Shown here piece after piece: positions 1 to 8,108 of a stretch of DNA of 64,000 bases; the stretch's first letter is position 1, and the number at the start of each line of letters is the position of its first letter. The stretch spans positions 1 through 64,000 of the forward strand of contig JBBRQD010000020.1 of NCBI GenBank assembly GCA_038227045.1, in the 5' to 3' direction. Under the pieces are notes generated by a model. It was not told where the DNA came from. It made no database searches and saw only the letters and a program-made list of their open reading frames with translations. The translations under genes and the position numbers were made by a program. This DNA is from JANXLS01 sp038227045 (GTDB lineage: Bacteria > Planctomycetota > SZUA-567 > H5-PLA8).

Positions 1-247
1 AGAGTTTGTTCCGATACCAGCGTTCCGATAAACGAGTCTTTTCCCAACAGAAAACGACTGAATAGCAGATTGCACGATCAACGACTTCATGCGTATTGTT
101 TGTTTCGAGATTTGGCTTGCAATCGCATTACATAGCAGGGGTGATACAACCGCCACTCAATGGCCAAGGCCCCTAATCCCTGGAAGATTCCGCAGGGATA
201 AAGTAGGATGATGCCCATTCATGTTAAAGGCATCGAGGTGAAATTGA
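1..247. other. Left-edge region without a recognisable gene
   Basis: Frame 1 is open from the window edge to a stop at 133-135, but the peptide has no recognisable family signature. It may be the tail of a gene outside the window or chance. A 13-codon ORF at 160-201 (ATG to TAA) lacks a well-placed ribosome site. A small hairpin (ATCCCTG / CAGGGAT) sits near 176-198. The only clear signal is the SD GAGGTG at 235-240, which serves the next gene. Confidence 0.4.
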
Positions 248-769
248 ATGATGCAGGAATACGTGTTGCGTCCCGTGGAGGGAAAACCCGGCGAGATTCG
301 TTTCGCGCTCCGTTCGCACTGCCAGGTTCAAACGCATGGCGCGGAGCCGGTGGCGCTGGCCATTTTGCGGAGAGACGAAAACGGCTTCGCCACCGTTCTG
401 TTCGGCGAGCGGGTCGTCTGCGGATTTATTGACAGCCGAAATGGCGACGTGACGTTGACGCTCGATGGCCGCCCGGAAACGTTTTCGCTGCGCCCCGCCG
501 CGCTGGACGCGATGCGCGAGGGACTGCTGCACGCAAAAGCTCCCGGCGGACCGATCGACGTGAAAAGCCCTATTCCGGGATTGATCAAAGCGGTGTTGGT
601 CGACGCGAACGCGCCCGTGGAAGCCGGCCAAACACTGGCGATTCTCGAAGCGATGAAAATGGAAAACGAAATCCGTTCGCCGCACGCTGGAGTGGTTGAA
701 AAAGTATGCGCGAGCGCGGGTCAGAATGTCGCGGCGGGAGCGTTGTTGTTCTCGATCAAATCGTCGTAA
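248..769 (+). CDS. Biotin/lipoyl-type carrier protein (biotin carboxyl carrier domain)
   Basis: This 173-residue protein has a C-terminal biotinyl/lipoyl domain (about residues 103-172) with the classic biotinylation motif EAMKMENE. Lys137 is the expected biotin attachment site. Flanking glycines and the SPIPGLI entry strand match the swinging-arm domain of acyl-CoA carboxylases and decarboxylases. The first 100 residues are a poorly conserved N-terminal part, as in propionyl-CoA-carboxylase-type carriers. GAGGTG ends 7 nt before the ATG, which supports this start. No carboxylase subunit lies downstream inside the window; partners would be upstream of base 1 or elsewhere. The stop codon directly abuts the stop of the convergent gene at 770. 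The carrier function is clear, but the specific enzyme is not. Confidence 0.88.
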   Translation: MMQEYVLRPVEGKPGEIRFALRSHCQVQTHGAEPVALAILRRDENGFATVLFGERVVCGFIDSRNGDVTLTLDGRPETFSLRPAALDAMREGLLHAKAPGGPIDVKSPIPGLIKAVLVDANAPVEAGQTLAILEAMKMENEIRSPHAGVVEKVCASAGQNVAAGALLFSIKSS

Positions 770-1198
770 TCAATAATCGATCAGATCTTCGAGTGGGCCT
801 TCGACCTTTTCCGTCGGTTCCTGCGGAATGTTTCCGGCCCGGTAAGCGAGCCATATCCCGTTCAGCCACGGATCGTTGTAGCCGGCCGCCAGCGACGCGC
901 CGAGAAGTTCGAAATCGTCGCAGACCGCCGTGGCCAGTTCAGGCGACTGACTGAACGCCAGCGCGGTGCGGTACGCCGCTTCGCGAACGTCGTTGACCGC
1001 GATCACTTCGTCTTCCTGGATCTCGATGTCGCGGGTGTGGATTTCCAATTCGCGGAAGACGCGCTGGCATTCTTTGTCGAAATTTTCGCCGCAGCGGGAG
1101 CTCAGAATATCCTCGTGCGGCTGGGAATTGAACATGCGGGAACGCAGAATCCGGCCTTCCAGAAGGTATTTGTGCAGCAAGGCCAACCCAGGTGTCAT
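770..1198 (-). CDS. Hypothetical acidic protein
   Basis: This 142-residue soluble protein is acidic and probably helical, with no signal peptide or membrane segment. I do not recognise a family. I place the start at the ATG ending at 1198 because AAGGAAG precedes it at proper spacing. An in-frame ATG seven codons upstream (1219) lacks an SD. It is convergent with the biotin carrier gene with zero bases between the stop codons, and it diverges from the thiolase gene across about 155 bp. Single Trp-Leu-rich stretches near the C-terminus (YNDPWLNGIWLAYR) are its most distinctive feature. It could be a small regulatory or accessory protein, but nothing supports a specific role. Confidence 0.6.
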   Translation of the reverse strand: MTPGLALLHKYLLEGRILRSRMFNSQPHEDILSSRCGENFDKECQRVFRELEIHTRDIEIQEDEVIAVNDVREAAYRTALAFSQSPELATAVCDDFELLGASLAAGYNDPWLNGIWLAYRAGNIPQEPTEKVEGPLEDLIDY

Positions 1199-1353
1199 CG
1201 CGCTTCCTTTTCCGGTCATTGTACAGCCGAAAGAATCCGTATATCCTTCCTATACAGCAGGCGAGCCGCTCGCGCCAATGCAATTTCGGCCAGGACGCCG
1301 TCACGATAATGCACCACACTGAACCGGAGTGAAAAAAAGAGGAGATCGCCGCC

Positions 1354-2538
1354 ATGTCCACAATGGAAGAAGCCGTCATCCTGTCGGCGGTGCGTACGCC
1401 GATTGGAAAGTTCATGGGCGCTCTTGCGCCGCTGAATGCCGTGGAACTTGCGGCGATTGCGTTCCGCGCCGCGGTGGCGCGTTCGGGAATCAAAGCCGGC
1501 GAGATCGACGAGGCGATTCTGGGCAATGTCGTCGGCGCGGGACTTGGCATGGCCCCCGCGCGCCACGCGGCGCTCAAGGCCGGACTGCCGGAGTCGCTGC
1601 CCTGCTTTACCGTCAATAAAGTGTGCGGATCGGGATTGAAGGCCGCGATGTTGGGCGCTCAGGCGATCAAAGCCGGCGATGCGCGCGCGGTGCTTGTGGG
1701 CGGAACGGAAAGCATGTCCAACGCGCCGCATTTGGTTCGCGCACGGGCAGGGCTGGGGTATGGCCATGGAAAACTCGAAGACAGCCTGTTGACCGACGGC
1801 CTGGAATGTTGCATTGAAAAATGGCACATGGGCTTCGCGGCCGAGCACATCGCGACGCGCTTCGGCGTAACGCGGGACGAGATGGATCGCTTCGCCGCCG
1901 AGAGCCACCGCAAAGCCATCGCAGCGCAAAATGCCGGGCGGTTCGATGCCGAGATGATTCCCGTCGAAGTGCCGCAGCGAAAAGGCGCGGCGCTGATCGT
2001 GAATCGCGACGAAGGTCCGCGCGCGGACACGTCGCTGGAAAAGCTCGCCGCGCTGAAACCCGCGTTCGCCAAAGACGGGCGCGTGACCGCGGGCAACGCC
2101 AGCGCGTTGAACGACGGCGCGGCCGCGCTGGTCGTGGCGCAAGCGGCGTGGGCCGAAGCAAGCGGCCTGAAGCCGCTCGTGCGCATTCGCTCGTATGCAA
2201 CCAGCGGAGTCGCACCCAAGGAAATTTTTCACGCGCCGGCTTTAGCCATTCCAGACGCGCTGCGCCGCGCCGGTCTCGAATTACAGGATATCGGACTCTT
2301 TGAATTGAATGAAGCTTTCGCGGCGCAATCGCTTGCCAATATTAAAGCGCTGTCGATCGATGCCGCGAAAGTCAATGTGAATGGCGGCGCGGTGGCGCTG
2401 GGGCATCCGCTGGGAGCAAGCGGCGCACGCTGTCTCGTTTCGCTGATCCATGCGATGAAAGCGCGCGGCGAACGCTATGGCGTCGTCGCGCTGTGTTTGG
2501 GCGGAGGAAACGCCGTTGCGATGGTGGTGGAGGCGTGA
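1354..2538 (+). CDS. Acetyl-CoA acetyltransferase (thiolase II)
   Basis: This 394-residue protein is the normal size for a biosynthetic thiolase that condenses two acetyl-CoA to acetoacetyl-CoA, or runs in reverse in fatty-acid breakdown. All three active-site elements are visible: nucleophilic Cys91 in NKVCGSG, His351 in GHPLGASG, and the C-terminal Cys381 in CLGGGNA. AGAGGAG ends about 10 nt upstream of the ATG; a second in-frame ATG three codons later is possible. It lies two genes downstream of the biotin carrier protein, so an acyl-CoA metabolic context is plausible, but the intervening gene is on the other strand. Downstream is an inverted repeat rather than another acyl-CoA gene. Whether it acts in ketone-body, PHA, isoprenoid or degradative metabolism cannot be told from sequence. 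Confidence 0.93.
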   Translation: MSTMEEAVILSAVRTPIGKFMGALAPLNAVELAAIAFRAAVARSGIKAGEIDEAILGNVVGAGLGMAPARHAALKAGLPESLPCFTVNKVCGSGLKAAMLGAQAIKAGDARAVLVGGTESMSNAPHLVRARAGLGYGHGKLEDSLLTDGLECCIEKWHMGFAAEHIATRFGVTRDEMDRFAAESHRKAIAAQNAGRFDAEMIPVEVPQRKGAALIVNRDEGPRADTSLEKLAALKPAFAKDGRVTAGNASALNDGAAALVVAQAAWAEASGLKPLVRIRSYATSGVAPKEIFHAPALAIPDALRRAGLELQDIGLFELNEAFAAQSLANIKALSIDAAKVNVNGGAVALGHPLGASGARCLVSLIHAMKARGERYGVVALCLGGGNAVAMVVEA

Positions 2539-2544
2539 ATGCGT

Positions 2545-2632
2545 GTGCCAAGGAGCAGTACCAGCTCCTTGCTGATGCGCACTAAAATTTTCGGTGATCC
2601 ACAGCACGGAGCAGGGTACTGCTCCGTGGCAC
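2545..2632. repeat. Palindromic intergenic repeat (GGAGCAGTACC family), paired arms
   Basis: Outer arms 2545-2562 and 2615-2632 are reverse complements except for one base (GTGCCaAGGAGCAGTACC type). Each arm can also fold on itself: AAGGAGC/GCTCCTT on the left, and CACGGAGCAG/CTGCTCCGTG on the right. It lies between the convergent thiolase and CARDB/PKD genes, so it could also stop transcription, although no T-tract follows. A lone 16-base arm of the same family lies at 7610-7625 just after hemB. Confidence 0.7.
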
Positions 2633-2666
2633 CCAGGCGATCTGCTTTTGCTCGACTATCCGCTGC

Positions 2667-5666
2667 TTAAAGCACCGTATACATGTATCGAATACGTATG
2701 TTGAGCTTGAGCGTTGGCGCGAAATATTCGACCGTGAAGGTGTATACGCCTGGGCCTCCCGGTACGCCGGAGAGGATTTGATTCTTGAACTTCACGTTGA
2801 CGCCCGGCGAGCCTTGAATGATGGTGGCCGTCGCCTTCACTCTTATTGGCGTTGCGCTGCCGCCGCTCGAATTGAGAAGATTCGGCTGGGTGGCATACGT
2901 AAACGAGGTGCTCGACGGCACCGATGCGACGGCAAACTTGCCGTTGTATTCGCGCACTCCCACTCGTGAAATGGCGAGCGGCTGGCCGACGATGAATTTG
3001 TGCGGCGCCAGGGTCGTGATCGTCACACTCGTATTCGCTTCTGTCGCGGTGACGATGGACGCTCTCGCGGTTCCGAAAGGCAACGGAACCCTCAGTTTGA
3101 TGTAACCCGATTTCGCAATCACAAAGCCCAAATCGACCAGTTGGTCGTCGAGAATCTGGATCGTCACCACCGATGTGACGTTGGTGAACGGACCATCGGA
3201 GATGATCGCTGTTACGTTGTACAATCCAGCGGTTGCAAACACATGGGTAATCGTCGAACCGCCGGGAATGAGTCCCGTGCCGTCGCCAAAATCCCACGTG
3301 TAAAACAGCGCGTCGCCATTGGGGTCTCCGGCTCCGACTGAAAACGTCACCACGGTGCCGATTTGAGCAGTCGTCGGACTCGACGTGGTGGGAGACAAAA
3401 TAGCCGGCGCGTCGTTGGGCACGCCCCACACAGCCGAAGCGATATTGTTTGTTTCCACCGTCTCCGCGACCACATTTGCATAGTCCGCGAAAATCCACGC
3501 CCGGCCTCCGCGCGGAACGGATTGCGTCGGCAGATTGAACGCCAGTGGCAGAATGGCGCCTGTCGCCATGGACAAAACCGGGATGGTGGCGTCGGGCACA
3601 TCGAGAAGAGTAGGCGCAACGGCACGATTGTAGTAGACGCCCACGGTGAAATTGCCCGTCGGCTGATTGCCCAAATTGGAGAGCGTGAAATTGAATTGCG
3701 CATCGATGCCCGCAACTTTGCCCGGCGGAACCGACGAAACCATCGCGGGATAGACCTGAAGTGTAATGGGATCCATTGTCGCGCGCACGGCGATGTCTAT
3801 CCCGAGCGACAGCACGAGCAGGCGTTGGGTCAGCAGATTATTCAATTCATTGGATTCAACCACATCGCGTTGCGAATCGACGATGACGGCGATGGTTTGG
3901 TCGCCGGCGATGTCGTACTCCATGGTCAACAAAACGTTGATAAAGGCTCCAGCGGGCAAACCCGGAATATATTGAGTATCCACCCTCTTCGGGTTGGTGG
4001 GATCCGGAATGGCGAAATTGGTCTGCGTTTTGTCCAGAAATGTGGCGAACCCCGGTGTGTTGAACGCAGACACGTAAAATGGTCCTGCATCGCCGGCGCC
4101 GCCATTGGCAATGGTTGCCAGCACCGTGAAGGGAAAGCCCGCGACGGGCTTGGTCACGATGGTGATACTAATGACAACCAAGTCCGACAAGTTGGAGTTG
4201 ATGGTCAATGCAGGGACCGTGGTGACAGTCGTCGCCACGGTATACAAATTCAAATTGCCCAAGAGTCCAGACGGATTGTCAAGCGTGCTGTTTGAATTGT
4301 CGCTCCAGGTGCTGATGAATATACCATTGTAGTACGCCAATCCCGTGTAATTTCCAAAATCGACGGCGCTGGGGCTGCGCGCATTCGATTTGGCCGCATT
4401 TGAAGTCCCCGCGCTCAATTTGACATTGGGCTGAAACGTCACGCCGCCATTGAGACTGACGCTGGCATAAAACTGCGCGTCGGTGTTGAAGACGCCATCG
4501 GTGTCGCCGACCCCGCCCGTGCCCAGATCGTTGCGGCAGTCGTAGAATGAAACCGCCACGTTGCCGTTGAGCTGATCGACCGCGATACGCGGCAGAAACT
4601 GGCTGGATGCGGTGACATCGTCGTTGACTTTAACGGGCACACTCCACGAAACGCCGTTGTTGTCCGAAAATGTAACATCGACGTCGGTGTTTGTTCCGCC
4701 GCTGACGGTTGCTGTTGTATAAACACAATACAACCGTCCGTTGTGGACTCCGCCGCTGCGGTCGTATGCGATGCCCGGCGTGGCCGTAATACCGGCCGCG
4801 TTTTGGGCCGGAATCAAATTTGCAGTTCCCACGTTGGTGCCTTTGACGGCCCTTCCACTGGTAGGAGTCAGCGGCCCCAGCCCGTCCAAATCAATGCTCG
4901 TCAAAATCGCGGTTGCGCCCTGCGGCGTACCACCGGCCTGATAAGAAATGACAACCACTCCGCTGGGCGCAACCGCCACGTCGCCGATAAGCACATTGGC
5001 CGTACCGGCAATTCCCTGTGCGACGGGAAACGGCGGTACTGGCGGTGAGGGAGGTATTGGAAAGGTTCCAACCAACCCCAATGAGCCGACCGCCACGCCG
5101 CTGGTGAAAATGCCCCCATTGGTGCCATCGTAGTAGGCCACCCAGACGCTCCCTCCGCCGGTCGTCGACGTAAAATCCGGTCCGGTGCCGACTTTGGGCT
5201 GGGATAACGAGAATCCCGAGAACGTTTGGATCAGCGTAAAGGTTGTGCCACCGTCGATGCTCAAAAGAACTTCAATATTATTTCCAGTGATGTCGCTGTA
5301 AACGAGAAACAAGTTGCCGAAGTTGTCCCAGGAACATGCCGGCGATCCGCTCGCTGTCGGAAAATCGATGCCGGTGGCTATCGTGCTGGCCGTCCACGAT
5401 GCGCCACTATTGTTGGAGACGCCCTTGCATAGGCCGCCCGAAGCTGCGCCCAGAGCGGAAAAACTGACTGCGTTTCGCGGATTTGTCGGATTGATCGCGA
5501 CGCATGATGAGTAATGCGTGACCAGGCTGGGCTCGATGTTGACATTGGCGCCCGGCACAATTGTGGTCGCGGCGCGTGCTGCTGAATTGGCGCTCGCCAA
5601 CACAAAAAACAGGATCGCACGAGCGGCCCAGTGTGCGAAACAAACCTTCTTAGACGAAAGAACCAT
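2667..5666 (-). CDS. Large secreted protein: propeller-like N-terminus, CARDB-like repeats, PKD domain
   Basis: This 999-residue exported protein begins with a signal peptide (charged start, hydrophobic AILFFVLASA, cleavage near AARA-A). Residues about 35-470 look like a sialidase/BNR-type repeat region, with recurrent SNNSG, DNNGVSW and SLNGGVTF motifs. Two CARDB-like beta-sandwich segments follow (about 490-750). A PKD domain with the hallmark WDFGDG lies near residue 790. The C-terminal about 150 residues form another beta-rich region. AGGAG precedes the ATG at the right distance. There is no sortase, PEP-CTERM or membrane anchor at the C-terminus, so it is probably secreted or loosely surface-bound. 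The role is likely adhesion or binding of a polymer. No catalytic residues are obvious and I do not assign an enzyme activity. Confidence 0.85.
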   Translation of the reverse strand: MVLSSKKVCFAHWAARAILFFVLASANSAARAATTIVPGANVNIEPSLVTHYSSCVAINPTNPRNAVSFSALGAASGGLCKGVSNNSGASWTASTIATGIDFPTASGSPACSWDNFGNLFLVYSDITGNNIEVLLSIDGGTTFTLIQTFSGFSLSQPKVGTGPDFTSTTGGGSVWVAYYDGTNGGIFTSGVAVGSLGLVGTFPIPPSPPVPPFPVAQGIAGTANVLIGDVAVAPSGVVVISYQAGGTPQGATAILTSIDLDGLGPLTPTSGRAVKGTNVGTANLIPAQNAAGITATPGIAYDRSGGVHNGRLYCVYTTATVSGGTNTDVDVTFSDNNGVSWSVPVKVNDDVTASSQFLPRIAVDQLNGNVAVSFYDCRNDLGTGGVGDTDGVFNTDAQFYASVSLNGGVTFQPNVKLSAGTSNAAKSNARSPSAVDFGNYTGLAYYNGIFISTWSDNSNSTLDNPSGLLGNLNLYTVATTVTTVPALTINSNLSDLVVISITIVTKPVAGFPFTVLATIANGGAGDAGPFYVSAFNTPGFATFLDKTQTNFAIPDPTNPKRVDTQYIPGLPAGAFINVLLTMEYDIAGDQTIAVIVDSQRDVVESNELNNLLTQRLLVLSLGIDIAVRATMDPITLQVYPAMVSSVPPGKVAGIDAQFNFTLSNLGNQPTGNFTVGVYYNRAVAPTLLDVPDATIPVLSMATGAILPLAFNLPTQSVPRGGRAWIFADYANVVAETVETNNIASAVWGVPNDAPAILSPTTSSPTTAQIGTVVTFSVGAGDPNGDALFYTWDFGDGTGLIPGGSTITHVFATAGLYNVTAIISDGPFTNVTSVVTIQILDDQLVDLGFVIAKSGYIKLRVPLPFGTARASIVTATEANTSVTITTLAPHKFIVGQPLAISRVGVREYNGKFAVASVPSSTSFTYATQPNLLNSSGGSATPIRVKATATIIQGSPGVNVKFKNQILSGVPGGPGVYTFTVEYFAPTLKLNIRIRYMYTVL

Positions 5667-5933
5667 GCGCTTCTCCTGCTTTTCGGCGGATTTCGCGGCG
5701 AATATTTGAAAGAACTACTTTTACCGTTTTTTTTGGGATACCGCAAGCCATTTTATCACTAGTGCATAACGAGGCGATAAAGTTTGCCAGGAAAGTGTCG
5801 GATATTCGAGAAAAGCGCAGCCGGACAAAACCCACTCCTAAAGAAGATTCCGATCTGGAATTTCCTCGACAAACGATTGCAAATTGGCTAAAAGTAAGCA
5901 GTTGGTAATCGTAATCTTCGCAGGAGAAGAGCC

Positions 5934-6494
5934 TTGGCCGTCAAGCATCACGCACCCAACAGTCCGGAGAACCGCGCCAAACGGGCTTATAAGGCGCTCT
6001 CGGGCAACCGCAATACGCTCTATAATCGCATGGTCGATTACATTCTTGAAAACCGCTCGCGATTGCGCAATGAAACCGGCGGCGCGGAATTGAGCGCCTT
6101 CACGCTGCTGCAATTGGACGAACAGTTCCTGGCCAAAATGCAGATTCTTGACCGCTGCATGGGCGAACTTGCGCGCCCCGAACCCAAGGAGGGCCAGACC
6201 ACCACGACCACGTATGAGACTGTCGAGGTGATCGCCAAGCGCGAAGAACTGCCGCAGAAAATCGCCGATGCGCTGGCCGAACGCGGCGAATCCGAATTCC
6301 TCGATCTCTGCGTGCTACGGGCCGACGAACTTTCCGCCGAAGTGCTACTGGTTTTGGCGCGCGAAGACTATGACGTTCCGGCCAAACCCAGTCGCACCGA
6401 AAAGCTCGAACAAGACGGTCAAAGCGGCCAAAGCGGCCAAAACGGGCCAGGTGGCCAGAGCGAGTTTGGCGACGACATTCCGAATGGACTTTAG
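5934..6494 (+). CDS. Hypothetical protein with Gly/Gln-rich tail
   Basis: This 186-residue hydrophilic, probably cytoplasmic protein starts at TTG, chosen because AGGAG (5922-5926) sits 7 nt upstream and no ATG or GTG fits better. Residues 1-150 are predicted helical, with no known motif. The last 40 residues carry a low-complexity stretch built on repeated GQS/GQN units (about residues 159-173), likely a flexible linker or tail. It diverges from the secreted CARDB/PKD gene. Its 3' end is followed within 20 bp by a palindromic repeat. The family is unknown; the early HHAPNSPENRAKRAYK stretch is strongly basic and could contact nucleic acid, but that is only a guess. Confidence 0.6.
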   Translation: MAVKHHAPNSPENRAKRAYKALSGNRNTLYNRMVDYILENRSRLRNETGGAELSAFTLLQLDEQFLAKMQILDRCMGELARPEPKEGQTTTTTYETVEVIAKREELPQKIADALAERGESEFLDLCVLRADELSAEVLLVLAREDYDVPAKPSRTEKLEQDGQSGQSGQNGPGGQSEFGDDIPNGL

Positions 6495-6510
6495 GTTCGG
6501 TGCCACCAGA

Positions 6511-6581
6511 GCCGCGCACGTTGGTAAGCGGCCAATAATCTGCCGATATGAAAAATGAAGCCGCTTACTTACGTGCGCGGC
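6511..6581. repeat. Palindromic repeat, GTAAGCGGC family, copy 1
   Basis: Arms 6511-6532 and 6560-6581 are reverse complements at 20 of 22 positions. Consensus arm: GCYGCRCACGTNNGTAAGCGGC. A second paired copy lies at 34301-34372. The right arm overlaps the upstream in-frame ATG of the hemB frame, which is why I reject that ATG as the gene start. Confidence 0.8.
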
Positions 6582-6620
6582 ACTGGAGTGCGAGGCTTAC
6601 CCTTCTCTTTTGGTTTTCCA

Positions 6621-7607
6621 ATGACTTTTCCCATTTCCCGACCGCGCCGGTTGCGGCAATCCGATGCGATGCGGCGCTTGACGCGTGAAACGTCCGGTAG
6701 CAGCGTCGATCATTTGATTTCGCCGATTTTCGTCTGTGACGGTTCCGGCGTGCAGCGCGAAATAGCTTCCATGCCGGGAGTGTTTCAATTGTCGGTCGAT
6801 CTCGCCGTCGACGAAGCCCGGCGGCTCAGTCAATTGCGCATTCCGGCCGCGATATTGTTCGGCGTTCCCGACCGCGCGCGCAAGGACGCGTGTGGCTCCG
6901 AAGCGTGGGCGGAGGAGGGGATCGTGCAGAAGGCGCTGCGCGCTATCCGCGCGGCAGTCCCGGATTTGATGCTGATCGCCGATGCTTGTTTTTGCGAATA
7001 CACGGACCACGGCCACTGCGGCGTTTTGAATGAGGCGCGCGAAGTTGAAAACGATCCGACGCTGGAGAATCTGGCCCGCGCGGCGGTGGCTCAAGCGCAA
7101 GCCGGCGCGGATGTGATCGCGCCCTCGGGCATGATGGACGGAATGGTCCGGGCGATTCGCGGCGGATTGGATGCGGCGGGATTTCATCGCGTCGCGATCA
7201 TGGCTTACAGCGTCAAATACGCATCGGCGTTTTATGGGCCGTTTCGCGACGCGGCGGATTCCGCGCCCGCGTTCGGCGACCGCCGCCAGTATCAGATGGA
7301 CTGCCACAACATACGCGAGGGGCGGCGCGAGGCGCTGCTGGATGCGGAAGAAGGCGCGGACATCGTCATGGTGAAACCCGCGCTGGCGTATCTTGACGTA
7401 ATCGCCGAAGTGCGTCGCAGCGTCGATCTGCCGCTGTGCGCCTACAACGTGTCGGGCGAATACAGCATGGTCAAAGCCGCCGCGCAACGAGGCTGGATCG
7501 ACGAAAAGCGTACCGTGTTGGAAATCATGGCCGGCATTCGCCGAGCGGGCGCGGATATGATTATTACGTATTGGGCCAAGGAATTGGCTGCATGGTTCGA
7601 GGAGTAG
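6621..7607 (+). CDS. hemB: Delta-aminolevulinic acid dehydratase (porphobilinogen synthase)
   Basis: This 328-residue enzyme condenses two 5-aminolevulinate molecules to porphobilinogen, the second common step of tetrapyrrole synthesis. Both Schiff-base lysines are present: Lys199 in AYSVKYAS and Lys252 in MVKPALAYLD. The cysteines of the zinc site are in DACFCEYTDHGHCG (Cys123, Cys125, Cys133), so this is the zinc-dependent type. I start at the ATG at 6621, giving the family-typical opening with RPRRLR. An in-frame ATG 66 bp upstream lies inside a palindromic repeat and would only translate repeat DNA. No strong SD precedes 6621. No other heme gene is nearby. A perfect bidirectional terminator follows. 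Confidence 0.96.
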   Translation: MTFPISRPRRLRQSDAMRRLTRETSGSSVDHLISPIFVCDGSGVQREIASMPGVFQLSVDLAVDEARRLSQLRIPAAILFGVPDRARKDACGSEAWAEEGIVQKALRAIRAAVPDLMLIADACFCEYTDHGHCGVLNEAREVENDPTLENLARAAVAQAQAGADVIAPSGMMDGMVRAIRGGLDAAGFHRVAIMAYSVKYASAFYGPFRDAADSAPAFGDRRQYQMDCHNIREGRREALLDAEEGADIVMVKPALAYLDVIAEVRRSVDLPLCAYNVSGEYSMVKAAAQRGWIDEKRTVLEIMAGIRRAGADMIITYWAKELAAWFEE

Positions 7608-7609
7608 CG

Positions 7610-7625
7610 GGTACTGCTCCGTGGC
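7610..7625. repeat. Solo arm of GGAGCAGTACC-family repeat
   Basis: GGTACTGCTCCGTGGC directly after the hemB stop is identical to the right arm of the paired repeat at 2615-2630. The partner arm is absent here. Confidence 0.55.
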
Positions 7626-7635
7626 CCCCGGCAAT

Positions 7636-7666
7636 AAAAAGGGCGAACTTGGCGTTCGCCCTTTTT
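7636..7666. terminator. Bidirectional intrinsic terminator between hemB and the convergent cluster
   Basis: A perfect 13-bp stem (AAAAAGGGCGAAC / GTTCGCCCTTTTT) with a 5-base loop. The A-tract and T-tract make it a terminator on both strands, fitting its place between hemB (+) and the 7695 gene (-). Confidence 0.9.
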
Positions 7667-7694
7667 GATTCATTCAGATTTTTTAAATGCGTTC

Positions 7695-8108
7695 TTACTT
7701 CTCTTCCTTATTCTCTTCGGCGTTGACTGAGAGGAAATAGGCTTCGAGGCGCTTGCGCCAGCGGGCCGGCATATCGGTGCTGAAGGCCTGAAGCAGTTCG
7801 TCTCGCTGAGCGGGTGGGAGCTTGGCCCAGGCGTCCATCGATCCCGTCACCAGCGCGGAATTGGTCGCGCCGTGGGGCACGTTTCCGCCGAGTTTCGAAT
7901 CCTGCATGCCCGTCTTGGATTCCTTCTTTTCCTGGGACTGCTGTTGCTGCTGCTGTTCTTTCTTCTGTTCCGACGGACTCTTGCAACTGGAGCAGCTCTT
8001 TTCAAGCTTTTCGATCAATTGGGTCAGTTGCTTTTCGATGTTCTGGCCTTCGGCCTGCACGGCTTGATCGTGGCGGTCGCCGCGCAATTTTTCTTCGACC
8101 GATTTCAT
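7695..8108 (-). CDS. Small Gln/Glu-rich protein, third gene of the DUF4175-like cluster
   Basis: This 137-residue soluble protein has a helical N-terminus, a CSSC pair (about residues 39-42), a Gln/Glu/Lys-rich low-complexity middle, and a compact C-terminal segment (about residues 90-130). That segment contains WAKLPPAQRDELLQAF and then RWRKRLEAYF. I recall a similar LPP...R...YF ending in uncharacterised planctomycete proteins (from memory, not a search). Its ATG directly follows the TAA of the upstream HEAT gene (TAAATG on the minus strand), so the two are very likely translationally coupled. No catalytic motif is visible. A scaffold or adaptor partner for the giant membrane protein is the simplest inference. 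Confidence 0.65.
   Translation of the reverse strand: MKSVEEKLRGDRHDQAVQAEGQNIEKQLTQLIEKLEKSCSSCKSPSEQKKEQQQQQQSQEKKESKTGMQDSKLGGNVPHGATNSALVTGSMDAWAKLPPAQRDELLQAFSTDMPARWRKRLEAYFLSVNAEENKEEK

Noticed and set aside
160..201. 13-codon ORF as a leader peptide
   Set aside because: The SD-like GGGGTGAT is 14 nt away and the peptide has no regulatory codon pattern.
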